Shown piece by piece: positions 1-7,896 of a stretch of 64,000 nucleotides of DNA (the stretch's first letter is position 1; each line of letters starts with the position of its first letter). Under the pieces are notes generated by a model. The model saw only the letters and a list, made by a program, of their open reading frames with translations, ran no database searches and was not told the DNA's origin. The stretch is taken from the NCBI GenBank assembly GCA_965222645.1, contig OZ244968.1, positions 3,596,001 to 3,660,000 of the forward strand. The letters run 5' to 3'. Made by a program: the position numbers and the translations under genes. Source of the stretch: JABDMH01 sp965222645. Lineage in GTDB: Bacteria; Bacteroidota; Bacteroidia; Chitinophagales; Saprospiraceae.

Positions 1-543
1 AGGATAGGATATCAAAACCGGGAATTTGATATTTGGAAATTTGCCACCATGTTACGGGACAGTCCCAATATGCTGACGGGTACAATCACTCTGCGCAATG
101 ATCCACGTGTGACGAAGGTGGGTAAGTTCTTACGCACATCTAAACTCAATGAAGTGCCACAACTCATAAATGTACTGCTGGGAGAGATGGCATTGGTGGG
201 TCCCAGGCCTGTATTATCTCAGGGCTTTCTGGCGTATCCACAACACGTACAAGAAAGGATTTACGATATACGTCCCGGCATCACAGGAATAGGATCGATC
301 TTTTTTAGAGATGAAGAGGCTTTTTTAAGCCGTGTGGAAAGTCCTCGAAAGTTTTACAATGATATTATAGCCCCTTACAAGGGCGAACTGGAATTGTGGT
401 ATCAAAGGAATATGTCACCGGTTACCGATATTAAGATTCTGCTGTTGACAATCCTGGTGGTCATTTTTCCGCGACTTCGAATGCAGGAATTTTTTAAGGG
501 ACTACCTGCTGTCCCTGCAGCTTTGGCTTCACATAAAGAATAA
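1..543 (+). CDS. Initiating sugar-phosphate transferase (bacterial sugar transferase family), 5' end outside the window
   Basis: The reading frame is open from base 1, so the N-terminus is missing; an ATG at 49 is internal to the conserved domain. Visible family motifs are DIWKFATM, then DPRVTKVGKFLRTSKLNEVPQ and NVLLGEMALVGPRP, which match the C-terminal catalytic part of the WcaJ/ExoY-type phosphoglycosyl transferases (PF02397). These membrane enzymes move a sugar-1-phosphate onto undecaprenyl phosphate and so start polysaccharide repeat-unit assembly. Being followed by nucleotide-sugar and glycosyltransferase genes fits that role. The sugar substrate cannot be read from this fragment. Confidence 0.9.
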   Translation, partial: RIGYQNREFDIWKFATMLRDSPNMLTGTITLRNDPRVTKVGKFLRTSKLNEVPQLINVLLGEMALVGPRPVLSQGFLAYPQHVQERIYDIRPGITGIGSIFFRDEEAFLSRVESPRKFYNDIIAPYKGELELWYQRNMSPVTDIKILLLTILVVIFPRLRMQEFFKGLPAVPAALASHKE

Positions 544-661
544 CGGATTCTCATTATCAGATTAATCTTCTCGCAGATCTGAAAAATAATTCTTTAAGCA
601 AAAGGCAGGTGAATGCTTTTGAAATTATTTGTAGTATTTGATTCGAAAATTTACGAGTAAA

Positions 662-963
662 AAGAAATATCCTCCGATTTCTGCCCTTTCAAAACGTCTC
701 TTTTGGGATACCCCTCAGGAAAAAATCAGTTGGGGGAAAAACGGGCCTTGGCTGGTTGCACGTATTTTACAGTATGGGCATGTGGAGATTGGGAATTGTT
801 GAAGGAGGCATATGGTATTCCCCGGATTGCAAAAATAGCCCAATCGGTAAGGTCATTCGACCCCACTGCGGTTTCCTTTATATCCTTATTGTCAGGTATT
901 CCTAAAGAAGAATTTCGATGCTACAGAGAAAGACAGTTGAACCCAACACTTTGGAACTCTTAA
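662..963 (+). pseudogene. Frameshifted remnant of a DUF6922-like (AbiEi-type antitoxin) gene
   Basis: Frame 2 from 662 reads ISALSKRLFWDTPQEKIS and LVARILQYGHVE, then runs into a stop just after base 785. Frame 1 picks up as DWELLKEAYGIPRIAKIAQ and ends GIPKEEFRCY plus a short tail. Joined, the two pieces resemble the small DUF6922 proteins commonly found directly before AbiEii nucleotidyltransferase toxins. A single missing base near 785-790 explains the break. No start codon is evident upstream. The family assignment is from memory of the motif order. Confidence 0.6.
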
Positions 964-1233
964 AAGACATTCAGGGAAGATCATATTTTGGAAGCCTGAG
1001 ATTAGTAGGTGGGACCTCATTGGCATTACAAATAGGACACAGAAAATCCGCTGACCTTGTTTTTTTTTTGCGTGGACACTGTTACCCGGGAAGGTATCAC
1101 TTATTGCCAGCCAGGTAAGAATGCTTTTGAGCTGATCGGGATAGTAGGATCGGAAGGAGGTTTCGTGTACAGTCGAAACAAAAATATCCTTGTAACATCG
1201 AGATGTCATTTTTACACAGCTGAAGTGGGTTAA
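918..1233 (+). pseudogene. Frameshifted and truncated AbiEii/AbiGii-type nucleotidyltransferase toxin remnant
   Basis: The ATG at 918 overlaps the preceding remnant and opens MLQRKTVEPNTLELLKDIQG followed by LRLVGGTSLALQIGHRKSADL, the usual N-terminus of AbiEii toxins, in which GGT/S and the DxD-type motif bind the nucleotide. The frame breaks in a run of ten T residues (1060-1069), just where the second acidic motif should be. The neighbouring frame continues with GITYCQPGKN and SRNKNILVTS before a stop at 1231-1233. Most of the protein is missing. With the upstream remnant it forms a dead toxin-antitoxin or abortive-infection pair. Confidence 0.7.
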
Positions 1234-1314
1234 TATATCGAGTTCTGCAGTTTTAGGTGATGGGTTTTCCCTTCTCCCCCTGCAACAGTGAGTAGATCCT
1301 AAGGACCCTGAAAG

Positions 1315-2100
1315 ATGATTTCAACGATTAAGTATATTGTAAATTTTATCATACAACCCATCAATTTTTTAGGAATTCTATTATTGATTATTGGATTTGT
1401 TACAATCCGGAAGAATTTTAAATGGCAAAAAAGGCTGGCAAAAATATTTATGGTTGTTTTTTTGCTCTCGGGCACATGGCCCTTGCCGGATCTTCTCCTC
1501 AGCCATTTGGAAAGCCAATATCTACCACTCCTGGAGACAAGCACACTGGAAGATAAACCGGTCGATATTCTGGTTTTAGGGAGCGGCCATACCCTCGATC
1601 CCGATCTGCCTCCAAATGGCCAACTATCCGAAATAGCATTGAAGAGACTGTCCGAGGGTGTGCGGATCTATCACAATATTCCCGGCAGTAAAATGATTTT
1701 TTCCGGGTATGCAAGCAAATCAAAGAAATCCCAGGCTGAAGTGATGAGGGATGCTGCCATAGACCTGGGTGTAGATCGGGGAGATATACTCATCCAGGAT
1801 AATCCAAGCAGTACATCTGAAGAAGCACGTGCGTGGCGAAAAAGCTCAGATAGGAGCCGCACGTTAGTACTCGTGACTAGTGCATTTCACATGCCTCGAT
1901 CGATGAAGATTTTTCAACTTGCAGGCCTTAATCCCATACCGGCCCCGGCCAATTTTCGAATAATTGATGATCCGGACGATGGATTTAATTTCAGGCTGTT
2001 TTCAGTTAGTAATTTTGAAAATGTATCCATTGCTATGCACGAGTATATTGGGATGCTCTGGGAGAAGATCACCGGTGAGTCTGTTGTTATGCCTTCGTAA
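1315..2100 (+). CDS. YdcF/SanA/ElyC family membrane protein (DUF218)
   Basis: This 261-residue protein has two N-terminal hydrophobic segments (about residues 9-29 and 40-56) and then the DUF218 domain, visible as DILVLGSG near residue 85, MIFSGYA, the STSEEAR segment and LVTSAFHMPRSMKIF near 185-200. Family members such as SanA and ElyC affect envelope integrity and lipid-linked intermediates, but their biochemical activity is unsettled. The ATG at 1315 follows a purine-rich stretch and places the membrane segments at the N-terminus as in relatives. The neighbourhood of polysaccharide genes fits an envelope role. Confidence 0.8.
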   Translation: MISTIKYIVNFIIQPINFLGILLLIIGFVTIRKNFKWQKRLAKIFMVVFLLSGTWPLPDLLLSHLESQYLPLLETSTLEDKPVDILVLGSGHTLDPDLPPNGQLSEIALKRLSEGVRIYHNIPGSKMIFSGYASKSKKSQAEVMRDAAIDLGVDRGDILIQDNPSSTSEEARAWRKSSDRSRTLVLVTSAFHMPRSMKIFQLAGLNPIPAPANFRIIDDPDDGFNFRLFSVSNFENVSIAMHEYIGMLWEKITGESVVMPS

Positions 2101-2172
2101 CGACAAAATATGAACAGAAATGGCAATATGTGCTTAAGCTGTTGTTTTAGGACACAAACTGAAATTAAGTTG

Positions 2173-2180
2173 TATATTTG
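2173..2180 (+). promoter_or_regulatory. Candidate minus-7 box upstream of gmd
   Basis: TATATTTG is a perfect match to the Bacteroidota TAnnTTTG minus-7 consensus. No TTG lies at the usual 17-23 bp spacing upstream, so the promoter is incomplete or activator-dependent. If used, transcription would start near 2187 and give gmd a leader of about 200 nt. Confidence 0.4.
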
Positions 2181-2190
2181 CGTTCTTGCG

Positions 2191-2210
2191 AAGAAGATCA
2201 GCATCTTCTT
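2191..2210 (+). other. Perfect hairpin at the start of the predicted gmd leader
   Basis: AAGAAGAT (2191-2198), loop CAGC, ATCTTCTT (2203-2210) form an 8-bp perfect stem with no U-tract, so it is not a standard terminator. It lies immediately downstream of the candidate minus-7 box and would be at the very 5' end of the message, where such stems often stabilise RNA. Confidence 0.4.
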
Positions 2211-2387
2211 CTTACGACCAGATCGGGTTAAGATATTTTCAGTTAATATTCCTAGAGTTTTTTCAAATCAAGAATTACAGTTTTAAGTATTTCTTTTTTG
2301 AATCATGCAAAGATGTAATTTATATATACCCAATTCAAAAAGAATAATTTTCAAATTTAATTTATACTCCAGAACATATTTTAAACA

Positions 2388-3497
2388 ATGAAAAAAGCAT
2401 TAATCACAGGAATTACAGGGCAAGATGGCGCATATCTGTCTGAATTGCTATTAAAGAAAGGATATGAGGTACACGGTATCAAAAGACGCAGCTCGCTCTT
2501 TAATACACAACGCATTGACCATCTCTACGAGGATCCACATGTAGACAACCGGCATTTCATATTACACTACGGAGATCTGACGGATAGTACTAATATCATC
2601 AGGATCATACAGGAGGTTCAGCCAGATGAGATTTATAATCTCGGAGCGATGTCTCATGTAAAGGTGAGTTTTGATGCACCGGAGTACGCAGCTGATGTAG
2701 ATGGTGTCGGTACACTTAGGATACTTGAGGCTGTGCGTCTGCTGGGTCTTACAAAGAAGTCTCGTATCTATCAGGCGTCTACTTCAGAACTATATGGACT
2801 GGTGCAGGAAGTGCCACAAAGCGAAAAAACTCCATTTTATCCCAGGTCCCCATATGGCGTGGCCAAACTTTATGGTTTTTGGATTACGGTAAATTACCGG
2901 GAGGCTTATGACATGTTTGCCTGTAATGGCATTTTATTTAATCACGAAAGCCCAATCAGAGGTGAAACTTTTGTAACCAGAAAAATTACCAGGGCCACGG
3001 CAAAAATGTCACTGGGGTTGCAAGAGAAATTGCACATTGGCAACCTGGATGCAAAAAGAGATTGGGGGCATGCCAAAGACTATGTAGAAGCCATGTGGCT
3101 CATCCTGCAACAAGATAAACCGGATGACTTTGTGATCGCCACCGGCGTGACTACTTCGGTTAGGGATTTTATAAGAAAGTCATTTAAACAAGTCGGTGTC
3201 GAATTGGAGTTTCGCGGAACAGGCATTGAAGAAGTGGGCATTGCGGCTAGTGTGGCAGATGGTGATTTCATAAAAGTGGGCCAGGAAGTTGTTGCGGTAG
3301 ATCCAAATTATTTCAGACCTACAGAGGTAGATTTATTGATCGGTGATCCCACTAAAGCCAATGAAGTCCTGGGTTGGACTCCTTCTTACGATATAGATGA
3401 ACTGGTCAAGGAAATGGTTGCGGCTGATCTGGATTTGTTTCGGCGTGATCAGACTCTCAGAGAAGCAGGATTTGAGGTGAAGAATGAATTTGAGTAG
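2388..3497 (+). CDS. gmd: GDP-mannose 4,6-dehydratase
   Basis: The 369-residue protein converts GDP-D-mannose to GDP-4-keto-6-deoxy-D-mannose, the first committed step to GDP-L-fucose and related sugars. It begins KKALITGITGQDGAYLSELL, the extended-SDR NADP-binding loop (GxxGxxG) with the Gmd-specific GQDG. The SDR catalytic tyrosine motif (SPYGVAKLYG) is near residue 157, and NHESPIRGETFVTRKIT is the Gmd signature. The length is normal for the family. The next enzyme of the pathway, fcl, lies 730 bp downstream, separated by a GxxExxY cassette, where the two genes are usually adjacent. Confidence 0.97.
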   Translation: MKKALITGITGQDGAYLSELLLKKGYEVHGIKRRSSLFNTQRIDHLYEDPHVDNRHFILHYGDLTDSTNIIRIIQEVQPDEIYNLGAMSHVKVSFDAPEYAADVDGVGTLRILEAVRLLGLTKKSRIYQASTSELYGLVQEVPQSEKTPFYPRSPYGVAKLYGFWITVNYREAYDMFACNGILFNHESPIRGETFVTRKITRATAKMSLGLQEKLHIGNLDAKRDWGHAKDYVEAMWLILQQDKPDDFVIATGVTTSVRDFIRKSFKQVGVELEFRGTGIEEVGIAASVADGDFIKVGQEVVAVDPNYFRPTEVDLLIGDPTKANEVLGWTPSYDIDELVKEMVAADLDLFRRDQTLREAGFEVKNEFE

Positions 3498-3522
3498 TGT
3501 TTTTCTTGCAGGAAACATGGAT

Positions 3523-3550
3523 TTCTCGCAGAGGCGCAAAGAACGCAGAG
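3523..3550 (+). repeat. Left arm of an inverted repeat flanking the GxxExxY gene
   Basis: This 28-bp segment begins TTCTCGCAGAGGCGCAAAGA. Its reverse complement matches 4245-4272 at about 24 of 28 positions, and the differences I see are all transitions. A shorter, partly matching piece (TCTTTGCGAGAGAA) lies at 3601-3614. Confidence 0.7.
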
Positions 3551-3665
3551 AATATTGTTCGAAAAGAAATTATTAATAGAAAAGACTCGCGCTTTCAGTG
3601 TCTTTGCGAGAGAAAAGATGGTATCGAAGTATCCGAAGTTGACCTAATCTTCAAATTGAGATTCT

Positions 3666-4043
3666 TTGAAAGAAAATGAATTATCAAGAATCATTATTGG
3701 GGCATGTATTGATATACATCAGAACTTGGGTCCTGGACTCCTTGAGTCTGTATATGAAGAAATTCTATGGTTTGATCTAATGGAAAAAGGTTTACAAGTA
3801 TCGAGGCAAAAAGGTATTCCCGTAATCTACAAAGAACTTAAAATGGAATTAGGGTTTAGGGCTGATCTAATTGTCAACAATCAAGTACTGGTGGAATTAA
3901 AATCTGTAGAAAATATTGCAGATGTGCACAAGAAACAGGTCCTTACGTATTTAAGATTGACGGGACTTAAACTTGGCTTACTAATTAATTTCAATGAAGC
4001 CCTTCTAAAGCAAGGTATTACGAGAATTGTAAATAATTTATAA
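3666..4043 (+). CDS. GxxExxY family protein (PD-(D/E)XK-like fold)
   Basis: The 125-residue protein carries the family-defining G24-x-x-E27-x-x-Y30 motif within LGPGLLESVYEE. It also has a PD-(D/E)XK-like core, FRADLIVNN followed by LVELKS, with the Asp, Glu and Lys expected of that nuclease fold. Family members are short, widely scattered and of unknown function; nuclease activity is inferred from the fold. The gene lies between gmd and fcl and is bracketed by inverted copies of a 28-bp repeat, which suggests that it travels as a cassette. The ATG at 3666 gives the normal family N-terminus. Confidence 0.85.
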   Translation: MKENELSRIIIGACIDIHQNLGPGLLESVYEEILWFDLMEKGLQVSRQKGIPVIYKELKMELGFRADLIVNNQVLVELKSVENIADVHKKQVLTYLRLTGLKLGLLINFNEALLKQGITRIVNNL

Positions 4044-4086
4044 TAAAATAACCTTTACCAGTTGAATAAAACTCCATGCCCACAGC

Positions 4087-4150
4087 ACCTCTGCGAGAAG
4101 AGGTTCAAAACCGGATATTTTCTCGTAAAGGCACGAAGCAACAACGTAAA
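4087..4150. repeat. Degraded internal copies of the cassette-end repeat
   Basis: ACCTCTGCGAGAAGAG (4087-4102) matches one end of the repeat in the orientation of the right arm. TTCTCGTAAAGGCACGAAG starting near 4121 is a decayed copy in the orientation of the left arm. They lie just downstream of the GxxExxY gene and suggest nested or successive insertions of the same element. Confidence 0.5.
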
Positions 4151-4230
4151 GTGTTGTACACTAAAGGTGTGAAAATTTTACGCAAGAAATGAATCTAAAA
4201 CTATTAGAAATCGTAAATAATCTTTAACAG

Positions 4231-5199
4231 TTGAATAAAAAAAACTCTGCGCCCTCTGCGTCTCTGCGAGAAAAAAATTCTAAAATATACATTGCCGGCC
4301 ATCGTGGGATGGTGGGCTCTGCAATCCATCGCAAGCTTACCAGTGGAGGATTCGCTAATATCCTCACACGCACTTCATCAGATTTGGACTTACGCGATCA
4401 GACTGCGGTAAATAAATTCTTTGCAAGGGAAAAACCAGAATATGTATTTCTAGCTGCAGCTAAGGTCGGTGGAATATTGGCGAACAATATTTACAGAGCG
4501 GAGTTTCTTTATGACAATTTGATGATTGAGGCAAATGTAATTCACGCCGCTCATGAGCACGGAGTAAAAAAATTACTGTTCCTGGGCTCATCGTGTATTT
4601 ATCCCAAAATGGCCGATCAGCCCTTGAAAGAAGACTCCCTGCTTACCGGATTATTAGAGCATACAAACGAGCCCTATGCCATTGCAAAAATAGCGGGCAT
4701 TAAAATGTGTGATGCTTATCGCGATCAATACGGTTGCAATTTTATCTCGGCGATGCCTACAAATCTATATGGTCCAAATGACAATTATGATCTGAAGACT
4801 TCGCACGTATTGCCTGCATTGATTAGAAAATTTCACGAAGCAAAGAGGGAGGAGGAAAAGAGTGTAGTGCTTTGGGGTACCGGTAAGCCTAAACGTGAGT
4901 TTATGCATGTAGACGACTTATCTGATGCCTGCCTATTTCTGATGCAAAATTATGACGAACCCGGACATGTGAATGTCGGCACTGGGGATGATGTGTCGAT
5001 TTTAGGATTAGCCAACCTGATTAAGGACATCGTGGGTTTCAAGGGCGCGATCGAGCACGATTTGGACAAGCCCGATGGCACTCCCAGAAAACTGATGGAT
5101 GTCGGTAAGATAAACGGGATGGGGTGGAAGGCGGGGATCGGATTGGAGGAAGGGATTAGAAAAGTTTATGAAGGATGTCGGGATTTGACCTGGTATTGA
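4231..5199 (+). CDS. fcl: GDP-L-fucose synthase
   Basis: This enzyme (also WcaG) is an NADPH-dependent epimerase/reductase that finishes GDP-L-fucose synthesis from the Gmd product. KIYIAGHRGMVGSAIHRKL is the family N-terminus with the Rossmann loop. The Ser-Ser-Cys-Ile-Tyr segment (FLGSSCIYPK), the NEPYAIAKIAG catalytic Tyr-Lys pair and NLYGPNDNYD are all present, and the length is normal. No ATG precedes the conserved start. The only upstream start is the TTG at 4231, and the first 15 or so residues it adds are a translation of the cassette repeat at 4245-4272. The native start was probably overwritten by the cassette, so the true start is uncertain. Confidence 0.93.
   Translation: MNKKNSAPSASLREKNSKIYIAGHRGMVGSAIHRKLTSGGFANILTRTSSDLDLRDQTAVNKFFAREKPEYVFLAAAKVGGILANNIYRAEFLYDNLMIEANVIHAAHEHGVKKLLFLGSSCIYPKMADQPLKEDSLLTGLLEHTNEPYAIAKIAGIKMCDAYRDQYGCNFISAMPTNLYGPNDNYDLKTSHVLPALIRKFHEAKREEEKSVVLWGTGKPKREFMHVDDLSDACLFLMQNYDEPGHVNVGTGDDVSILGLANLIKDIVGFKGAIEHDLDKPDGTPRKLMDVGKINGMGWKAGIGLEEGIRKVYEGCRDLTWY
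4245..4272 (-). repeat. Right arm of the inverted repeat flanking the GxxExxY gene
   Basis: CTCTGCGCCCTCTGCGTCTC followed by TGCGAGAA is the inverted partner of 3523-3550. It overlaps the 5' end of fcl and encodes its apparent extra N-terminal residues. Within the arm, CTCTGCG-like heptamers recur three times. Confidence 0.7.
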
Positions 5200-5207
5200 C
5201 CAGCGAT

Positions 5208-5266
5208 TATTGCGATTTAACCGGGGTATAATGAAATACTATTGCGATTTAACCGGGGTATTTCAT
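5208..5266 (+). promoter_or_regulatory. Pair of phased 22-bp direct repeats, likely operator of the ATPase gene
   Basis: Two identical 22-bp copies whose core is ATTGCGATTTAACCGGGG lie at 5208-5229 and 5240-5261. Their 32-bp period is close to three helical turns. Between them ATGAAATAC (5231-5239) is the exact inverse of GTATTTCAT (5258-5266), so a 9-bp stem could form around the second copy. The proximal copy ends 15 bp before a perfect minus-7 box and covers the place where a minus-33 element would lie. This is what an activator or repressor site looks like; the binding protein is unknown. Confidence 0.6.
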
Positions 5267-5276
5267 AAAATAAGAA

Positions 5277-5284
5277 TACTTTTG
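5277..5284 (+). promoter_or_regulatory. Candidate minus-7 box of the ATPase gene
   Basis: TACTTTTG matches TAnnTTTG exactly, 22 bp before the GTG start. No TTG occurs at minus-33 spacing; that position holds the direct repeat instead. Confidence 0.5.
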
Positions 5285-5306
5285 GTCATTTTGTGATTTT
5301 ACAGCC

Positions 5307-6581
5307 GTGGAAAGGGTCAAAAGAGCCATATACCAAGAAATAAGAAAGCACTTAAGGAAGAAGGAGATTACCGTGCTTACAGGACCTCGGCAGGTTGGTA
5401 AGACAACGATGATGAAGTGGCTTCAGGAAGAAATCCAAACTGAGGATGTTCCACATTTGTGGTTTAATTTGGATACATATGAAGATGTCATTTTCTTTGA
5501 GTCACAGGGGGCTCTAACCGACAGGATTGAATTGCATTTCCAGGACAAAAAAGGAATAGTTTTCATAGACGAAATACAAAGAAAAGAGAATGCGGGACGA
5601 TTCTTAAAAGGGATCTATGATACTCATCCGGGTTGGAAATTTGTGATTTCTGGTTCAGGATCTTTAGAACTTAAGGAAAAGATAACAGAGTCATTGGCCG
5701 GTCGCAAGCGTCTATTTGATATTAGGCCGGTTGGATTTTATGAGTTTGCAGACTTTATGACAGGTTATAAGTATTCTGACCGGCTCGACGAATTTTTCAA
5801 AATTGAGAGACAAAAGACGGAGAGGCTTTTCCGTGAGTACATTTTATTTGGTGGATTTCCAGCCGTGACTACCGAATCAGACCAAGAGGAGAAGAAGAAT
5901 ATAATCAGGGAAATTTACGACAGCTACTTGCATCGAGATATTGGAGAACTCCTGAAATTGCATCATATTGATGCTTTTGAACGATTGCTTGAGTTACTGG
6001 CACAGCAGGCAGGACAACATGCAAATTATTCTTCTCTGTCACAATCTATATCCCTAAGTGCAAATACGGTACGGGACTATATCTGGTACATGGAGCACAC
6101 CTATGTAGTGGAGCGTTGTCGCCCTTTTTATACAAATCCCAAAAAGGAAATAATTAAAGAACCTTTAGTCTACTTTGTAGATTTAGGGCTTTTAAATTAT
6201 CAAAGGTCCAATTTTAATATTGTTTACGGAGGTAACTTGTTTGGGATGATATTCCAGAATTTTGTCTACAATACACTTTTGCATGTGTTGAGGCCTGAGG
6301 GTATATCCCTTAAATATTGGCGTACCCAAAATCAGGCGGAGGTAGATATCGTGATTGATTGGCCCGGAAATCCAATTCCTGTCGAGGTAAAGTATACAGA
6401 AGTTCAGAAGCCGAAAATATCTAAATCGTATTTGAGTTTTATTAAAAAATACAACCCTCATCAGGGTCTGGTCATTTGCAAAAGTGGAGATCATACTATC
6501 AATATTGAAGGCACCCAGATCGTATTTGCTCCTTATCATGCTATAAGGAGTGCAACAAAATCAATCATTTCAAAACTATGA
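5307..6581 (+). CDS. ATP-binding protein of the AAA/DUF4143 family
   Basis: The 424-residue protein has a Walker A motif GPRQVGKT (residues 26-33), a Walker B segment GIVFIDEIQ (about 84-92), and the sensor-like FVISGSGSLELKEK after that. The second half contains the DUF4143 region ending in the WRTQNQAEVDIVIDW and VEVKYTE segment, which resembles a restriction-type PD-(D/E)XK fold. Such proteins are common in Bacteroidota and archaea and their function is not established. The start is GTG at 5307. It sits alone between fcl and manC behind an unusual repeat-containing promoter, so it is probably an insertion into the sugar-nucleotide genes. Confidence 0.85.
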   Translation: MERVKRAIYQEIRKHLRKKEITVLTGPRQVGKTTMMKWLQEEIQTEDVPHLWFNLDTYEDVIFFESQGALTDRIELHFQDKKGIVFIDEIQRKENAGRFLKGIYDTHPGWKFVISGSGSLELKEKITESLAGRKRLFDIRPVGFYEFADFMTGYKYSDRLDEFFKIERQKTERLFREYILFGGFPAVTTESDQEEKKNIIREIYDSYLHRDIGELLKLHHIDAFERLLELLAQQAGQHANYSSLSQSISLSANTVRDYIWYMEHTYVVERCRPFYTNPKKEIIKEPLVYFVDLGLLNYQRSNFNIVYGGNLFGMIFQNFVYNTLLHVLRPEGISLKYWRTQNQAEVDIVIDWPGNPIPVEVKYTEVQKPKISKSYLSFIKKYNPHQGLVICKSGDHTINIEGTQIVFAPYHAIRSATKSIISKL

Positions 6582-6673
6582 AAACAGAACATGGTTAGAA
6601 TAAACACACGGAGTGTTGAATATCAAAATTAATGGAGGTTGCATGTGTAATGTTATTAAGTAAGAATTAACAC

Positions 6674-7723
6674 ATGAAAAATTACATCGTTATCATGGCC
6701 GGTGGTGTAGGGTCTAGGTTTTGGCCAGCCAGCCGCGAGGAAAAACCCAAACAGTTTCTGGATATACTGGGAATCGGAAAATCCCTTATACGTCTCACTT
6801 ACGAGCGATTTTTAAAAGTCACAGATCCGGATAAGATTTTTGTCGTGACCAACAAAAAATATCGTCCACTCGTAAAAGAGCATATCCCCGAAATGAGTGA
6901 CAATCAAATCATGGGAGAACCATCGCGCAACAATACGGCACCGTGTGTCGCTTATGCATCCTTAAAGATATATGATCTGGATCCGGATGCAAATCTGGTG
7001 ATGGCACCATCAGATCATTTTATCGCAGATGAAGATGAATTTGTGAGAGTGATCAGGAAAGGTCTTGAATTCACGGCGTCTGGAGAGCAAATACTGACCC
7101 TGGGTATGAAACCTCATAATCCCGCCACCGGGTATGGATATATTGAACTGGGGGAATCAATTGATAATGAAATCTGTGCAGCCGAGGCATTTAAGGAAAA
7201 ACCCGATGTTGAAACCGCACAGAAATATCTGGATGTGGGTACCTATGTTTGGAACAGCGGAATTTTTCTCTTCTCAGCAAAGACAATTCTAAAATCATTT
7301 TCAGACCACGCAAATGATATTTTTTCGATTCTGATCAAAGGTGCCGAAGAATACAATACAGATAAAGAGGAAGAATTCTTAGGCGTACATTATCCTACTA
7401 CCCCAAATATATCCATTGACTATGCGATCATGGAGAAGGCGAATAATGTCTTTTGTTTTCCGGCAGATTTTGGGTGGACGGACCTGGGTACCTGGGGTAG
7501 TTTGTATGATTTCATGGAGAAAGATGAGAGAGGTAATGTGGTGTTGGGAAAATCTTCGCAAGCAATAGTATCAAGCGGTAATCTGATAGTTGTAAGAGAT
7601 GGAAAGAAGATTTGTATGAAGGATATAGACGACTATTTTATTATCGATACTAAGGATTTTCTCGTGATTTGGCCCAGAAGAGATGAATTACAGATTACAG
7701 AATTAAGAAAGAAATTCTGTTAA
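6674..7723 (+). CDS. manC: Mannose-1-phosphate guanylyltransferase
   Basis: The 349-residue enzyme makes GDP-mannose from mannose-1-phosphate and GTP and so feeds Gmd and Fcl upstream. The N-terminus has the pyrophosphorylase signature AGGVGSRFWPASREEKPKQF. NTAPCVAYA, APSDHF, the FKEKPD motif near residue 175 and YVWNSGIFLF follow. The length fits the monofunctional form without the phosphomannose isomerase domain of bifunctional ManC/AlgA. It is separated from fcl by the ATPase gene. The symbol rests on function and context, since ManC is also used for the longer bifunctional proteins. Confidence 0.93.
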   Translation: MKNYIVIMAGGVGSRFWPASREEKPKQFLDILGIGKSLIRLTYERFLKVTDPDKIFVVTNKKYRPLVKEHIPEMSDNQIMGEPSRNNTAPCVAYASLKIYDLDPDANLVMAPSDHFIADEDEFVRVIRKGLEFTASGEQILTLGMKPHNPATGYGYIELGESIDNEICAAEAFKEKPDVETAQKYLDVGTYVWNSGIFLFSAKTILKSFSDHANDIFSILIKGAEEYNTDKEEEFLGVHYPTTPNISIDYAIMEKANNVFCFPADFGWTDLGTWGSLYDFMEKDERGNVVLGKSSQAIVSSGNLIVVRDGKKICMKDIDDYFIIDTKDFLVIWPRRDELQITELRKKFC

Positions 7724-7896
7724 GTCCTATCTCATCTTAAAATCAGATCATGGAAATCGACTTATCCTTTTAGATAGCTCAACAATTAATTTCAAATCCC
7801 TGAGTGGGTTTATACTGTCCCTGTGTATTTTTCTCAAATCAAGGCGCCCACAATGTGCAATCCTCTATTAGTTTGTTCCTATCTTGAAAATATCAC

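Noticed and set aside
892..1209. 105-codon frame on the minus strand over the AbiE remnants
   Set aside because: The plus strand carries recognisable though broken family motifs; the minus-strand frame has none.
3497..3679. Possible 60-codon gene between gmd and the GxxExxY gene
   Set aside because: It is read through the inverted-repeat arm and its remnants, overlaps the GxxExxY start and has no recognisable protein features.
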